Positions 29,043 to 37,897 are shown, numbered from the stretch's first letter. The stretch is 64,000 nucleotides of DNA from Pseudomonas sp. MAG733B (GCF_036884845.1 NZ_CP145732.1:5952001-6016000); one strand, 5' to 3'. Notes: a model not told the origin generated them from the letters alone. Numbers and translations are program-made.

Positions 29043-29622
29043 ATCATCGCTGCTGCAGAACTCATTGATGCTCGCGCCACTCATCGGCGCCACCGGGTCA
29101 CTGGTGAACGCTCTGGGCCTGTGGCTGATGTTCATGGTCGTGATCAGTGTTTTTGGCCTGGGCATGAACGCCTTGCGGTCGAGTCTGCTTCCCGCGACTC
29201 ACTTGCCGGCAAGCGTACTGCTTGCGGCAACACTGACCAGTTGCGCCGAACTCGGCGCGCAAGTCTGGTCGCTGCAATGGCATCAACAGGTGGGGATCTA
29301 CGCGGCGTTGATTGCCCTGCAATGCGTAGTGCTGGAACACAGCGGGTTCTTTCAAAGCACTTGGCGAGATCGTCTGCGCCTGTGCGGCCTGTTCGGCGGA
29401 TTGATGGTGGGCCTGGGCCTGCTCCGCGAACTCGTGGGTTACGGCACACTCGGCAATCATTTACCGTGGCTGGTTGCTGCCACGCATGCGCAATGGCAAG
29501 GCTGGGTGCTGACCGACGACGACGGCTTGCGTCTGGCCACGCTGGCCCCTGGTGGTTTCATCCTGCTGGGATTGCTGATTGCCGGATGGAAAGCCTGGCA
29601 CCACCCCGCACTTTCAAACTGA
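29035..29622 (+). CDS. rnfE: RnfE-like membrane subunit with one of two Fe-S cysteines lost
   Basis: The protein has 195 residues from ATG 29035, overlapping rnfG by 8 bases. Compared with RsxE, it is about 12 residues shorter at the N-terminus; LMLAPLIGATGSLVNALGL aligns to the LGLCPLLAV segment, so the first cluster Cys is Ala14. The second position is kept as Cys97 in ALIALQCVVLE. RELVGYGTL and LAPGGFILLGLLIAGW are family hallmarks. With RnfA lacking both ligands, the paired membrane cluster cannot form in the known way. It is followed by nth after 25 bases. Confidence 0.83.
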   Translation: MSKSSLLQNSLMLAPLIGATGSLVNALGLWLMFMVVISVFGLGMNALRSSLLPATHLPASVLLAATLTSCAELGAQVWSLQWHQQVGIYAALIALQCVVLEHSGFFQSTWRDRLRLCGLFGGLMVGLGLLRELVGYGTLGNHLPWLVAATHAQWQGWVLTDDDGLRLATLAPGGFILLGLLIAGWKAWHHPALSN

Positions 29623-29647
29623 CTGTCTTCGAGGAAACGCACTGCCC

Positions 29648-30286
29648 ATGAATGCCGCAAAACGTCTGGAAATTTTCCGCAGGTTGCATGAAGACAACCC
29701 GGAACCGAAGACCGAACTGGCCTATTCCTCCCCGTTTGAATTGCTGATTGCGGTGATTCTTTCGGCGCAATCGACCGATGTCGGCGTCAACAAGGCCACG
29801 GCAAAACTGTACCCGGTCGCCAATACACCCGCGGCAATCCATGCCTTGGGCGTCGAAGGGCTGTCGGAATACATCAAGACCATCGGCCTGTTCAACAGCA
29901 AAGCGAAAAACGTGATCGAGACCTGCCGCTTGCTGGTGGAGCGTCATGCCGGTGAAGTGCCGCAGACTCGTGAAGAACTTGAAGCCCTGCCCGGCGTGGG
30001 CCGCAAGACCGCCAACGTGGTGCTCAACACCGCATTCCGCCAGTTGACCATGGCTGTGGACACCCACATTTTCCGGGTCAGCAACCGCACCGGCATTGCG
30101 CCTGGCAAGAATGTGGTCGAGGTCGAGAAAAAACTGATGAAATTCGTGCCCAAGGAATACCTTCTCGATTCCCACCACTGGTTGATCCTTCACGGACGCT
30201 ACGTTTGCCTGGCCCGCAAGCCTCGTTGCGGCAGTTGCCGGATCGAAGACTTGTGCGAATACAAGCAAAAGACCTCGGACGATTGA
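29648..30286 (+). CDS. nth: Endonuclease III (DNA glycosylase/AP lyase)
   Basis: The protein has 212 residues from ATG 29648 (GAGGAA 11 bases upstream). The helix-hairpin-helix is LPGVGRKTANVVLN (about 115-128), with the catalytic Lys in that segment and Asp in AVDTHIFRVSNR. The C-terminal [4Fe-4S] loop is CLARKPRCGSCRIEDLC. It excises oxidised pyrimidines. It lies at the end of the rnf cluster, a linkage kept in many proteobacteria. Confidence 0.96.
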   Translation: MNAAKRLEIFRRLHEDNPEPKTELAYSSPFELLIAVILSAQSTDVGVNKATAKLYPVANTPAAIHALGVEGLSEYIKTIGLFNSKAKNVIETCRLLVERHAGEVPQTREELEALPGVGRKTANVVLNTAFRQLTMAVDTHIFRVSNRTGIAPGKNVVEVEKKLMKFVPKEYLLDSHHWLILHGRYVCLARKPRCGSCRIEDLCEYKQKTSDD

Positions 30287-30392
30287 GCCACTATTGGATT
30301 TATTGATTTATCGATTGAAAAAATCTTTTTTACCCGCCGGGCGATTGTCGATATAAGGAGCCCCAAAGGCAGCCTTAGCCTGGAGTAACTAA

Positions 30393-30572
30393 ATGAGCAC
30401 TGGCAAAGAGCAAATGGACGTAGAGGACGACTTCACTCCTGTTGAGGACGCTGAAGCCGAATCTGTGGTTGAAGTAGCGAAAACCAACCTGAGCAAGCGC
30501 CGCACCATCGACAACCTGCTGGAGGAGCGCCGACTGCAAAAGCAATTGGCCGATTACGACTTTGATTTATGA
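30393..30572 (+). CDS. PA3496 family small protein (59 aa)
   Basis: The small frame encodes 59 residues: MSTGKEQMDVEDDFTPVEDA at the N-terminus, an acidic first half, then a basic stretch LSKRRTIDNLLEERRLQKQL and the end ADYDFDL. GGAG stands 7 bases before the ATG, and a terminator follows 8 bases after the stop, so it is a well-formed gene. Pseudomonads carry a similar small gene after nth (PA3496 in P. aeruginosa), annotated as a putative envelope-integrity protein. No signal peptide or membrane segment is visible, so the role is open. Confidence 0.82.
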   Translation: MSTGKEQMDVEDDFTPVEDAEAESVVEVAKTNLSKRRTIDNLLEERRLQKQLADYDFDL

Positions 30573-30579
30573 CACCTGA

Positions 30580-30608
30580 AAGCCTCCCGAAACGGAGGCT
30601 TTTTTCTT
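30580..30608 (+). terminator. Terminator after the PA3496-family gene
   Basis: AAAGCCTCC-CGAAAC-GGAGGCTTTTTTC: a compact stem with a T tract, within 8 bases of the stop. Confidence 0.9.
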
Positions 30609-30662
30609 TGTACCGACCGCGGTAAATGCCCATTCATCGCGCATCGGAATTGCAGATAAAAA

Positions 30663-31289
30663 TCACACTAATCCGTTGCGCTGAGCCAGCTCGATCAGAT
30701 CGACCAGCGAACGCGCATTCAACTTCAACAGCAATCGGGTCTTGTAAGTGCTGACGGTTTTATTGCTGAGGAACATTCCATCGGCAATTTCCTTATTGGT
30801 CTTGCCCCTGGCCAACTGTTGCAGAACCATCATTTCCCGCCCTGACAGACGATCCACCATATCGGCTTCACTCGCATTGCCCAGACTGGCACGTACGGTA
30901 TGCAAGGCTTGATTTGGGAAGTAACTGTAGCCGGACAAAACCGCCTTTATTGCACTGAGCAGTTCCGTTAGATCCTGTTGTTTGCAGACGTAGCCGGCGG
31001 CCCCCGACTGCATGCATCGCATGGAAAAGTGCCCCGGCGCCTGGGAAGTCAATATCAGAACTTTCATGGGCATCGCTGCCGAGGACAGTCGTGCAATAAC
31101 TTCCAGCCCATCCAGTTTCGGTATTCCTATATCCAGAATGACAATATCCGGCATATGTTCACGGGCAAGTTGCAATGCATCCACGCCATTATCCGTTTCT
31201 GCGATGACTTCGTAGCCATGACGCTCCATCAGCATACGTACCGCAAGACGAATGACGGGGTGATCATCCACGATCAGCACTTTATTCAT
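30663..31289 (-). CDS. Orphan response regulator, NarL/LuxR family
   Basis: The protein has 208 residues from ATG 31289. The receiver domain (1-120) has VLIVDDHP with the acidic pair, phospho-acceptor Asp in DIVILDIGIPKLDG (about 54), Thr in LILTSQ and Lys in YVCKQQD. The C-terminal LuxR helix-turn-helix is LSGREMMVLQQLARGKTNKEIADGMFLSNKTVSTYKTRLLLKL. It resembles BvgA/EvgA-like regulators whose partners are hybrid sensors. No kinase gene adjoins it; a BvgS-like sensor lacking its kinase lies 26 kb away but any link is speculative. Target genes are unknown. The start lacks a strong ribosome site. Confidence 0.88.
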   Translation of the reverse strand: MNKVLIVDDHPVIRLAVRMLMERHGYEVIAETDNGVDALQLAREHMPDIVILDIGIPKLDGLEVIARLSSAAMPMKVLILTSQAPGHFSMRCMQSGAAGYVCKQQDLTELLSAIKAVLSGYSYFPNQALHTVRASLGNASEADMVDRLSGREMMVLQQLARGKTNKEIADGMFLSNKTVSTYKTRLLLKLNARSLVDLIELAQRNGLV

Positions 31290-31809
31290 GGGCAAGTCCA
31301 ATTTTCGCTGTTCGAATTTTTAGAGCCCGCACAATAGCCTAGTCGTTTCCCCCATGGCATGCCGCTCCCCCCGGCCACCCGCACCGAGAGACATTCCCTA
31401 CAAACATCGCGGATTAATCTTACAAAAACTCCTCGAACTCAGCGTAGCAAAAACTGTATCGGCGTTACGCAAGCGATTTTTTCAGGAAGTTTTTTGTATC
31501 GACTTACAACTAAAAAACTGGACAACGCGCTCCGCAGTAACAATTCAACGAGCCTCCAGTAGCAAATCCAACTTAAAAGTAACGACTATTTACGACGATC
31601 TGACTCATAACAGAAATATCACACACGAAGTATCCACATACTCTTACAGCGAAAAATAAAAACTGAACAATCATTAATAGCGTACAAACAAACCAGCACC
31701 ACCCAAACGAGGTATATTCAAAATAAATATTCAAACCCAAAAACCCACAAACCAAACACAATCCTTCATTCAATTTTCGAGAAAAGACAAAACAAAATGA
31801 GTAGACAAC
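31290..31809. other. Gene-poor AT-rich stretch
   Basis: From about 31390 the base composition turns distinctly AT-rich, unlike every neighbour. Open frames here (up to about 100 codons) have no ribosome sites or recognisable protein character. Probably acquired or decaying DNA plus the promoter of the following gene. Confidence 0.6.
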
Positions 31810-32439
31810 ATGATAAAAAACCAAAAGAGAATCACCAACCCTATTACTGTTATTGCCATATTCGCGACCCTGTCGGAAACTTCCGCTGCCGTTTCACTGC
31901 CTTTTCTGGATAACAAAGAACGGGAAATCTACATCTGGTTCCTGATAGTTTTTCCTTTTTACTTGCTGCTCCTGTTCTTCGCCACGCTCAATTTCAACTA
32001 CCGGTCGTTGTACGCGCCTTCAGACTTCGCAAAGGGAAAGGACTTCCTAAAAGTACTGGACGGTGAGACCCAGCGGGATGGGTCCATAAAAGATCGTCGG
32101 CCCACCAGTCCTTGTACTGCACAAGCTCCACCAGTCGAGACGCGCACGGTTAAGCATCACGTTCGGTTGCACGAGTCACTGGCAGACCTGTACATCATCG
32201 ATGCACGCTGGATGAGCAAAAAAATGGAATTCAGCACGTTGCTGGAAAAGACAGAGGAATTACCGGAAAGACAGGCTCACGTATTTCTGTTTCTCACAGG
32301 TGAGGATTCAGAAAGATTGCTTAAAGAATGCGCACTCAAATACTCAAAACAGGCAAAAAAACGCGGCAATGCCACTTTCTGCGTTGTTTACAATTTGAGT
32401 TCACATGGGATGACGGTGATTGATCAGTGCAGCGACTGA
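31810..32439 (+). CDS. Unrecognised membrane-anchored protein in AT-rich DNA
   Basis: The protein has 209 residues and I do not recognise its family with certainty. Two hydrophobic segments lie near the N-terminus (about 12-30 and 40-62, IYIWFLIVFPFYLLLLFFATL), followed by NFNYRSLYAPSDF. A hydrophilic linker rich in Thr/Pro (about 85-110) precedes a cytoplasmic-looking alpha/beta domain (about 115-209: LADLYIIDARWMSKK, HVFLFLTGEDSERLLKE, ATFCVVYNLSSHGMTVID). The first half of the gene is AT-rich. The ribosome site is weak. It lies alone between an orphan regulator and argG and looks like a strain-variable accessory gene. Confidence 0.6.
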   Translation: MIKNQKRITNPITVIAIFATLSETSAAVSLPFLDNKEREIYIWFLIVFPFYLLLLFFATLNFNYRSLYAPSDFAKGKDFLKVLDGETQRDGSIKDRRPTSPCTAQAPPVETRTVKHHVRLHESLADLYIIDARWMSKKMEFSTLLEKTEELPERQAHVFLFLTGEDSERLLKECALKYSKQAKKRGNATFCVVYNLSSHGMTVIDQCSD

Positions 32440-32474
32440 CACACAACAATCGACAGCGAAAACGCTTTCAGATC

Positions 32475-32501
32475 GGTGGCCTCGTCGCTGACGAGACCAC
32501 C
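32475..32501 (-). terminator. Stem-loop downstream of argG, possible terminator
   Basis: GGTGGCCTCGTC-GCT-GACGAGACCACC forms a stem with one G-T pair, 23 bases past the argG stop. No T tract follows, so termination is uncertain. Confidence 0.45.
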
Positions 32502-32523
32502 CATCCATTACCCGCTCAAGGCC

Positions 32524-33741
32524 TTAGAACAGCTTGCGGCCTTTGTTGGCGGCGATGCGCATGCGCAGCGCGTTGAGCTTGATGAAGCCCGCTGCGTCGG
32601 CCTGGTTGTAGGCGCCGCCATCTTCTTCGAAGGTGGCAATGTTGGCGTCGAACAACGACTCATCGGACTTGCGACCGGTGACGATCACGTTGCCCTTGTA
32701 CAGCTTCAGGCGCACAACGCCATTCACGTGAGCCTGGGACGCATCGATCATCTGTTGCAGCATCAGACGCTCAGGGCTCCACCAGTAACCGGTGTAGATC
32801 AGACTGGCGTACTTCGGCATCAACTCGTCTTTGAGGTGAGCGACTTCGCGGTCCAGGGTGATCGACTCGATCGCACGGTGAGCGCGCAGCATGATGGTGC
32901 CGCCTGGGGTTTCGTAACAGCCACGGGACTTCATGCCCACGTAACGGTTCTCGACGATGTCCAGACGACCGATACCGTGTTCGCCACCGATACGGTTCAG
33001 GGTCGCCAGCACGGTGGCCGGGGTCATTTCGACGCCGTCCAGTGCGACGATGTCGCCGTTGCGGTAGGTCAGTTCCAGGTACTGCGCTTTGTCAGGAGCC
33101 TTCTCCGGGGAGACGGTCCATTTCCACATGTCTTCTTCGTGCTCGGTCCAGGTGTCTTCCAGCACGCCGCCTTCATAGGAGATGTGCAGCAGGTTGGCAT
33201 CCATCGAGTACGGGGATTTTTTCTTGCCGTGGCGCTCGATCGGGATCGCGTGCTTTTCAGCGTAATCCATCAGCTTCTCACGGGACAGCAGGTCCCATTC
33301 GCGCCACGGAGCGATCACTTTCACACCTGGTTTCAAGGCGTAGGCGCCCAGTTCGAAACGAACCTGGTCGTTACCCTTGCCGGTGGCGCCGTGGGAAATG
33401 GCGTCAGCGCCGGTTTCGTTGGCGATTTCGATCAGGCGTTTGGCGATCAACGGACGAGCGATGGAAGTACCCAGCAGGTACTCGCCTTCGTAAACGGTAT
33501 TGGCGCGGAACATCGGGAACACGAAATCGCGCACGAATTCTTCGCGCAGGTCGTCGATGTAGATTTCTTTGACGCCCATGGCCTGAGCCTTGGCGCGTGC
33601 CGGTTCGACCTCTTCGCCCTGACCCAGGTCAGCGGTGAAGGTCACGACTTCACAGTTATAAGTATCCTGCAGCCACTTGAGGATCACCGAAGTGTCCAGG
33701 CCGCCGGAATACGCCAGAACGACCTTGTTTACGTCCGCCAT
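32524..33741 (-). CDS. argG: Argininosuccinate synthase
   Basis: The protein has 405 residues, full length. The N-terminal ATP pyrophosphatase loop is [18 protein letters not shown] (about 8-25). [32 protein letters not shown] (the citrulline/aspartate-binding segment) and [24 protein letters not shown] are family signatures. It joins citrulline and aspartate to give argininosuccinate, the step after ArgF (encoded 8 kb away). Single-gene transcript; the stem-loop at 32475-32501 may end it. Confidence 0.97.
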   Translation of the reverse strand: MADVNKVVLAYSGGLDTSVILKWLQDTYNCEVVTFTADLGQGEEVEPARAKAQAMGVKEIYIDDLREEFVRDFVFPMFRANTVYEGEYLLGTSIARPLIAKRLIEIANETGADAISHGATGKGNDQVRFELGAYALKPGVKVIAPWREWDLLSREKLMDYAEKHAIPIERHGKKKSPYSMDANLLHISYEGGVLEDTWTEHEEDMWKWTVSPEKAPDKAQYLELTYRNGDIVALDGVEMTPATVLATLNRIGGEHGIGRLDIVENRYVGMKSRGCYETPGGTIMLRAHRAIESITLDREVAHLKDELMPKYASLIYTGYWWSPERLMLQQMIDASQAHVNGVVRLKLYKGNVIVTGRKSDESLFDANIATFEEDGGAYNQADAAGFIKLNALRMRIAANKGRKLF

Positions 33742-33870
33742 GCCATCACTCCACGGGGTTCTACGGAAAGCCGGGAAGTCTACCGCTCATACAGAATAAT
33801 TTACAGTGGCGCGACAGCTTATGACGACGAAGCGACAGATTATGTCGAGAGCGCGACGATGACCGATGAG

Positions 33871-34776
33871 TCAGGAAGTTGCTGACGTGACGGGTTTCGT
33901 TGCTTGAGGGGCCACTTGTTCTGGTGGCGCGCCTCGCTCCAGGCGTACGGCTACCCGGCGGTTTTTCGAGCGGTTGGCGTTGTTGGAATTCGGCGCCAGC
34001 GGATAACGCTCGCCGTGGAAACGCATGGTGATTTGCGATTCGAGGATGCCGTTGGCCTTGAAGAACTCCATCACCGCCAATGCCCGGCGTCGCGACAGGT
34101 CACGATTGGTCAGGCGATTGCCGCTGTTGTCGGAATGGCCGTCGAGTTCGATGTGATTGACCGTCGGATCAGCCTTCATGAACTCCAGCATTACCTGCAA
34201 CTTGGCTTTCGCGGCTGCGTCCAGATCGATACCACCGCCTGGGAAACCAACTTCGGATTGCTTCACCTGATCGAAGTTCTGCGGCAACAGCTTGGCCACG
34301 CAGCCCTGATAATCAGCAAAAGCCTTGTTGAACTTGACCGGCAACAAGCGCACTTCCGATACCCGGCCATCGCCCGAGGCATGCCGGACCACGGGACTGC
34401 GCCCGTCCATCAGACCACTGATCAAACGCCCGGCCTGAACCTGAGAACTGTTGAACAGGACATTACCGCTGCCGATCCTCACCGTGCCCAGATTGATGTC
34501 GCCACGCCCCGGCTGCCACGGCGCAGCGGCCGCCAACAGGGTAGCCGAGCCACCGCCCATCATTGCGTTGTAGGCATTCAGACGAAACGTCGCCTGCTCG
34601 CCTGCGCGACGCACGAACTGGCCCGAACCGAAATCGGTGATCGGCTGAGTCAGGCGGCACTCGAACTTGTCACCTTCGACCGTCCACTCAATGCTCTCCA
34701 GACGAGTCTGGAAAGTGAGCGCCATCGCAGGAAGGCTGGCAAACACACTGAGCAAGGCTAAATAACGCTGGCGCAC
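33871..34776 (-). CDS. motY: MotY-like OmpA-family flagellar/cell-wall protein
   Basis: The protein has 301 residues from GTG 34776, chosen because GGAG stands 7 bases upstream and because it gives a clean signal peptide (RQRYLALLSVFASLPAMA). A longer ATG frame at 34884 lacks these. The N-terminal half (LTFQTRLESIEWTVEGDKFECRLTQPI) is the MotY-specific domain. The C-terminal half (about 190-285) is an OmpA-like peptidoglycan-binding domain: HIELDGHSDNSGNRLTNRDL...RRALAVMEFF and NANRSKNRRVAVRL. MotY supports stator anchoring around the flagellar motor; the pseudomonad gene sits beside pyrC in P. aeruginosa as recalled. Confidence 0.85.
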   Translation of the reverse strand: MRQRYLALLSVFASLPAMALTFQTRLESIEWTVEGDKFECRLTQPITDFGSGQFVRRAGEQATFRLNAYNAMMGGGSATLLAAAAPWQPGRGDINLGTVRIGSGNVLFNSSQVQAGRLISGLMDGRSPVVRHASGDGRVSEVRLLPVKFNKAFADYQGCVAKLLPQNFDQVKQSEVGFPGGGIDLDAAAKAKLQVMLEFMKADPTVNHIELDGHSDNSGNRLTNRDLSRRRALAVMEFFKANGILESQITMRFHGERYPLAPNSNNANRSKNRRVAVRLERGAPPEQVAPQATKPVTSATS

Positions 34777-34935
34777 GGGAGGCTCCACTGGCTTCGACAA
34801 CAAAAAGACCGACACACAGATGTTTACGGCATACCTGTTGGATATCGGAAGCTTGCGGCAAAACTTGATAGCGAGTGCCTGCAAGAGTCTTTTCCGGTAG
34901 CATTCCCCTCAGTTTGACCCGCCTGGAATCCCCTC

Positions 34936-35982
34936 ATGTCCGACCGCCTGACCCTGCTGCGTCCCGACGACTGGCACATTCATCTTCGCGATGGTGCTGT
35001 GTTGACCAATACCGTCGCGGATGTCGCGCGCACCTTTGGTCGCGCGATCATCATGCCCAACCTGGTACCTCCGGTCCGCAATGCGGCTGAGGCCGACGGC
35101 TACCGCCAGCGGATCCTCGCTGCCCGCCCGGCCGGCAGTTCGTTCGAACCGCTGATGGTGCTGTACCTCACCGACCGCACCCAGCCTGAAGAAATCCGCG
35201 AGGCCAAGGCCAGCGGCTTCGTGCACGCCGCCAAGCTGTACCCGGCCGGCGCGACCACCAACTCGGACTCTGGCGTCACCAGCATCGACAAGATTTTTCC
35301 GGCGATCGAGGCCATGGCCGAAGTCGGGATGCCTTTGTTGATCCACGGTGAAGTCACCCGCGGCGATGTCGACGTGTTCGACCGCGAAAAAATCTTCATC
35401 GATGAGCACATGCGTCGTGTGGTCGAGCGTTTCCCTACGCTCAAAGTGGTGTTTGAACACATCACCACCGGCGACGCCGTGCAGTTCGTCAACTCGGCCC
35501 CGGCCAACGTTGGCGCGACCATCACCGCGCATCACCTTTTGTACAACCGCAACCACATGCTGGTGGGCGGGATTCGGCCGCACTTCTACTGCTTGCCGAT
35601 CCTCAAGCGCAACACGCACCAGGAAGCCCTGCTCGACGCCGCCACCAGCGGCAGCGAAAAGTTCTTCCTCGGCACCGACTCGGCGCCCCACGCCCAGCAT
35701 GCCAAGGAAGCCGCCTGCGGTTGCGCCGGTTGCTACACCGCTTACGCGGCGATCGAGATGTACGCCGAAGCGTTCGAACAGCGCAACGCGCTGGACAAGC
35801 TCGAAGCCTTCGCCAGCCTCAATGGCCCGCGTTTCTATGGCCTGCCGGCGAACACCGATCGCATTACCCTGGTTCGCGAAGAATGGACCGCCCCGACCAG
35901 CCTGCCGTTCGGCGAGCTGACCGTTATCCCGCTGCGCGCCGGTGAAAAACTGCGCTGGCGCCTGCTGGAGGAACACGCGTGA
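34936..35982 (+). CDS. pyrC: Dihydroorotase
   Basis: The protein has 348 residues. Metal ligands are [10 protein letters not shown] (HxH, about 14-16), the Lys in [20 protein letters not shown] (carboxylated), His in LIHGEV, FEHITT and the Asp in [14 protein letters not shown]. This is the class II (E. coli PyrC-type) enzyme that closes carbamoyl-aspartate to dihydroorotate in pyrimidine synthesis. It overlaps rnt by 4 bases. Confidence 0.97.
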   Translation: MSDRLTLLRPDDWHIHLRDGAVLTNTVADVARTFGRAIIMPNLVPPVRNAAEADGYRQRILAARPAGSSFEPLMVLYLTDRTQPEEIREAKASGFVHAAKLYPAGATTNSDSGVTSIDKIFPAIEAMAEVGMPLLIHGEVTRGDVDVFDREKIFIDEHMRRVVERFPTLKVVFEHITTGDAVQFVNSAPANVGATITAHHLLYNRNHMLVGGIRPHFYCLPILKRNTHQEALLDAATSGSEKFFLGTDSAPHAQHAKEAACGCAGCYTAYAAIEMYAEAFEQRNALDKLEAFASLNGPRFYGLPANTDRITLVREEWTAPTSLPFGELTVIPLRAGEKLRWRLLEEHA

Positions 35983-36656
35983 GTGAAGACCATTTCGACG
36001 ACGAACAGGAAGGTCAAGGCGGTGGCGGCGGTTCCCGTCACCCGATGGCCGCACGGTTTCGTGGCTACCTGCCCGTTGTCGTCGACGTAGAAACCGGTGG
36101 CTTCAACTCGGCCACCGACGCCCTGCTGGAAATCGCCGCGACCACCATCGCCATGGATGAAAAGGGTTTTGTTTACCCTGATCACACCTACTTCTTCCGC
36201 GTCGAGCCTTTCGAAGGCGCGAACGTCGAAGCCGCCGCCCTGGAGTTCACCGGGATCAAGCTCGATCACCCACTGCGCATGGCAGTGAGTGAAGAGACGG
36301 CCCTGAACGATATCTTCCGCGGCGTGCGCAAGGCACTGAAGGCCAACGGCTGCAAACGGGCGATTCTGGTCGGGCACAACAGCAGTTTTGACCTGGGCTT
36401 CCTCAACGCAGCGGTTGCGCGTCTGGACATGAAGCGCAACCCGTTCCATCCATTCTCCAGTTTCGACACCGCGACCCTCGCCGGCCTGGCCTACGGTCAA
36501 ACCGTACTCGCCAAAGCCTGCCAGGCAGCGGACATCGACTTCGACGGTCGCGAGGCTCACTCGGCTCGCTATGACACCGAGAAGACCGCTGAGCTGTTCT
36601 GCGGCATCGTCAATCGCTGGAAACAGATGGGTGGCTGGGAAGATTTCGACGACTGA
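35979..36656 (+). CDS. rnt: Ribonuclease T
   Basis: The protein has 225 residues from a GTG that overlaps the pyrC stop; GGAGGA stands 7 bases upstream. It is a DEDDh exonuclease: [11 protein letters not shown] (Exo I, Asp and Glu), [13 protein letters not shown] (Exo II) and the Exo III region [14 protein letters not shown] with His and Asp. It trims the 3' ends of tRNAs and other stable RNAs. Co-transcribed with pyrC and followed by a strong terminator. Confidence 0.95.
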   Translation: MSEDHFDDEQEGQGGGGGSRHPMAARFRGYLPVVVDVETGGFNSATDALLEIAATTIAMDEKGFVYPDHTYFFRVEPFEGANVEAAALEFTGIKLDHPLRMAVSEETALNDIFRGVRKALKANGCKRAILVGHNSSFDLGFLNAAVARLDMKRNPFHPFSSFDTATLAGLAYGQTVLAKACQAADIDFDGREAHSARYDTEKTAELFCGIVNRWKQMGGWEDFDD

Positions 36657-36682
36657 CCGGTCATCGGTTAAATCCCGCCCAT

Positions 36683-36716
36683 AAAAAAACCGGCCTCGAT
36701 GGCCGGTTTTTTTTTT
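36683..36716. terminator. Bidirectional terminator between rnt and the peroxiredoxin gene
   Basis: AAAAAAACCGGCC-TCGAT-GGCCGGTTTTTTTTTT is a perfect stem with A and T tracts on both sides, shared by the convergent genes. Confidence 0.93.
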
Positions 36717-36730
36717 ACCTGGGGCGTGCC

Positions 36731-37333
36731 TTACAGAGCGGCAGCGTGCTCGGTCAGGTAAGCCGCAACGCCTTCTGGCGAAGCGTTCATGCCTTTGTCG
36801 CCTTTCTTCCAGTTGGCAGGGCAGACTTCGCCGTGCTCTTCGTGGAATTGCAGAGCGTCAACCAGACGCAGCAGCTCTTCCATGTTACGGCCCAGCGGCA
36901 GGTCGTTGATGATCTGCGAACGGACAACGCCTTTGTCGTCGATCAGGAACGCGCCACGGAATGCAACGCCGTCAGCGGACTGAACGTCGTAGGCCTTCAT
37001 GATTTCCTGCTTGATGTCGGCAGCCATGGTGTAACGAACTGCGCCGATACCACCATCGTTTACCGGGGTGTTGCGCCAGGCGTTGTGGGTGAAGTGCGAA
37101 TCGATCGACACAGCGACCACTTCAACGTTGCGTGCCTTGAACTCGGACATGCGGTTGTCCAGAGCGATCAGCTCCGACGGGCAAACGAAGGTGAAGTCCA
37201 GTGGGTAGAAGAACACCAGGCCGTATTTGCCTTTGATGGCCGACGACAGGGTGAAGCTGTCTACGATTTCGCCATTGCCGAGTACGGCCGGTACGGTGAA
37301 GTCAGGGGCTTGTTTGCCTACGAGTACGCTCAT
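36731..37333 (-). CDS. Typical 2-Cys peroxiredoxin (AhpC/TSA family)
   Basis: The protein has 200 residues. The peroxidatic Cys51 is in DFTFVCPSELIALD and the resolving Cys about 171 in HGEVCPANW. The Arg partner lies in NAWRNTP or GVAFRGAF. It reduces peroxides using thioredoxin or an AhpF-like donor; the donor is not encoded nearby. AGGAGATATCC precedes the ATG. It is divergent from bfd, placing peroxide defence beside iron storage. Confidence 0.93.
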   Translation of the reverse strand: MSVLVGKQAPDFTVPAVLGNGEIVDSFTLSSAIKGKYGLVFFYPLDFTFVCPSELIALDNRMSEFKARNVEVVAVSIDSHFTHNAWRNTPVNDGGIGAVRYTMAADIKQEIMKAYDVQSADGVAFRGAFLIDDKGVVRSQIINDLPLGRNMEELLRLVDALQFHEEHGEVCPANWKKGDKGMNASPEGVAAYLTEHAAAL

Positions 37334-37563
37334 TGGATATCTCCTGGTGTAGAAGCGTGAAAAACATGGTTCGCATCAGCCTGCCATCCATAGACGACAG
37401 CCCTGTGACACGAACCCGTTTCGAAAAGACCGGCCATCATACACTGCGTGTTTGACCTGTCCTCAACGGTTTTTCCCGCAGACGCAAAATCACCACGGCA
37501 AAAACGCTCCTGCGCCGCTGAAGGAAAACCGTTCGTCAGCCTTGGCGAAAAGTGCCCGCAAAG

Positions 37564-37582
37564 CACTTTGACAATCATTCTC
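37564..37582 (+). promoter_or_regulatory. Fur box upstream of bfd
   Basis: CACTTTGACAATCATTCTC agrees at 13 of 19 positions with the classic Fur box GATAATGATAATCATTATC, including the run AATCATT. It lies about 54-72 bases before bfd, whose iron-starvation induction is well known in pseudomonads. Confidence 0.7.
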
Positions 37583-37635
37583 GTTAACATTAAGATCCAT
37601 CGCATTCGAGACATAAACAAGCGACGGTCTTCTCT

Positions 37636-37854
37636 ATGTATGTTTGCCTCTGCACTGGCGTCACCGACGGTAAAATCCGCGATGCGATCTATGAAGGATG
37701 CTGCAGCTACAAAGAAGTCCGTTTGGCCACCGGCGTTGCCAGTCAGTGTGGCAAATGTGCCTGTCTTGCCAAGGAAGTGGTTCGCGAAACGCTGATGGAG
37801 CTGCAGACAGCCCAGGCCGCGATTCCTTTTCCAGCAGAATTTACAGCTGCGTAA
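37636..37854 (+). CDS. bfd: Bacterioferritin-associated ferredoxin
   Basis: The protein has 72 residues: MYVCLCTGVTDGKIRDAIYE and ATGVASQCGKCACLAKEVV hold the four [2Fe-2S] Cys (Cys4, Cys6, Cys38, Cys41). Bfd docks on bacterioferritin and supplies electrons that release stored iron. Its own terminator and Fur box separate it from bacterioferritin, encoded 198 bases downstream, so release and storage can be controlled oppositely. Confidence 0.94.
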   Translation: MYVCLCTGVTDGKIRDAIYEGCCSYKEVRLATGVASQCGKCACLAKEVVRETLMELQTAQAAIPFPAEFTAA

Positions 37855-37869
37855 ATACCGAATTTCAAA

Positions 37870-37897
37870 GAACCGGACTCATGTCCGGTTTTTTTAT
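37870..37897 (+). terminator. Terminator after bfd
   Basis: GAACCGGAC-TCAT-GTCCGGTTTTTTT: a short perfect stem with a T tract. Confidence 0.9.

Noticed and set aside
31354..31659. 101-codon plus-strand frame in the AT-rich islet
   Set aside because: It crosses the composition change, lacks a ribosome site and shows no protein-like pattern.
31573..31824. 83-codon hydrophobic minus-strand frame in the AT-rich islet
   Set aside because: Phe/Val/Cys-rich translation expected from AT-rich non-coding DNA; no ribosome site.
32476..33885. 469-codon plus-strand frame opposite argG
   Set aside because: Shadow of argG, without any family feature.
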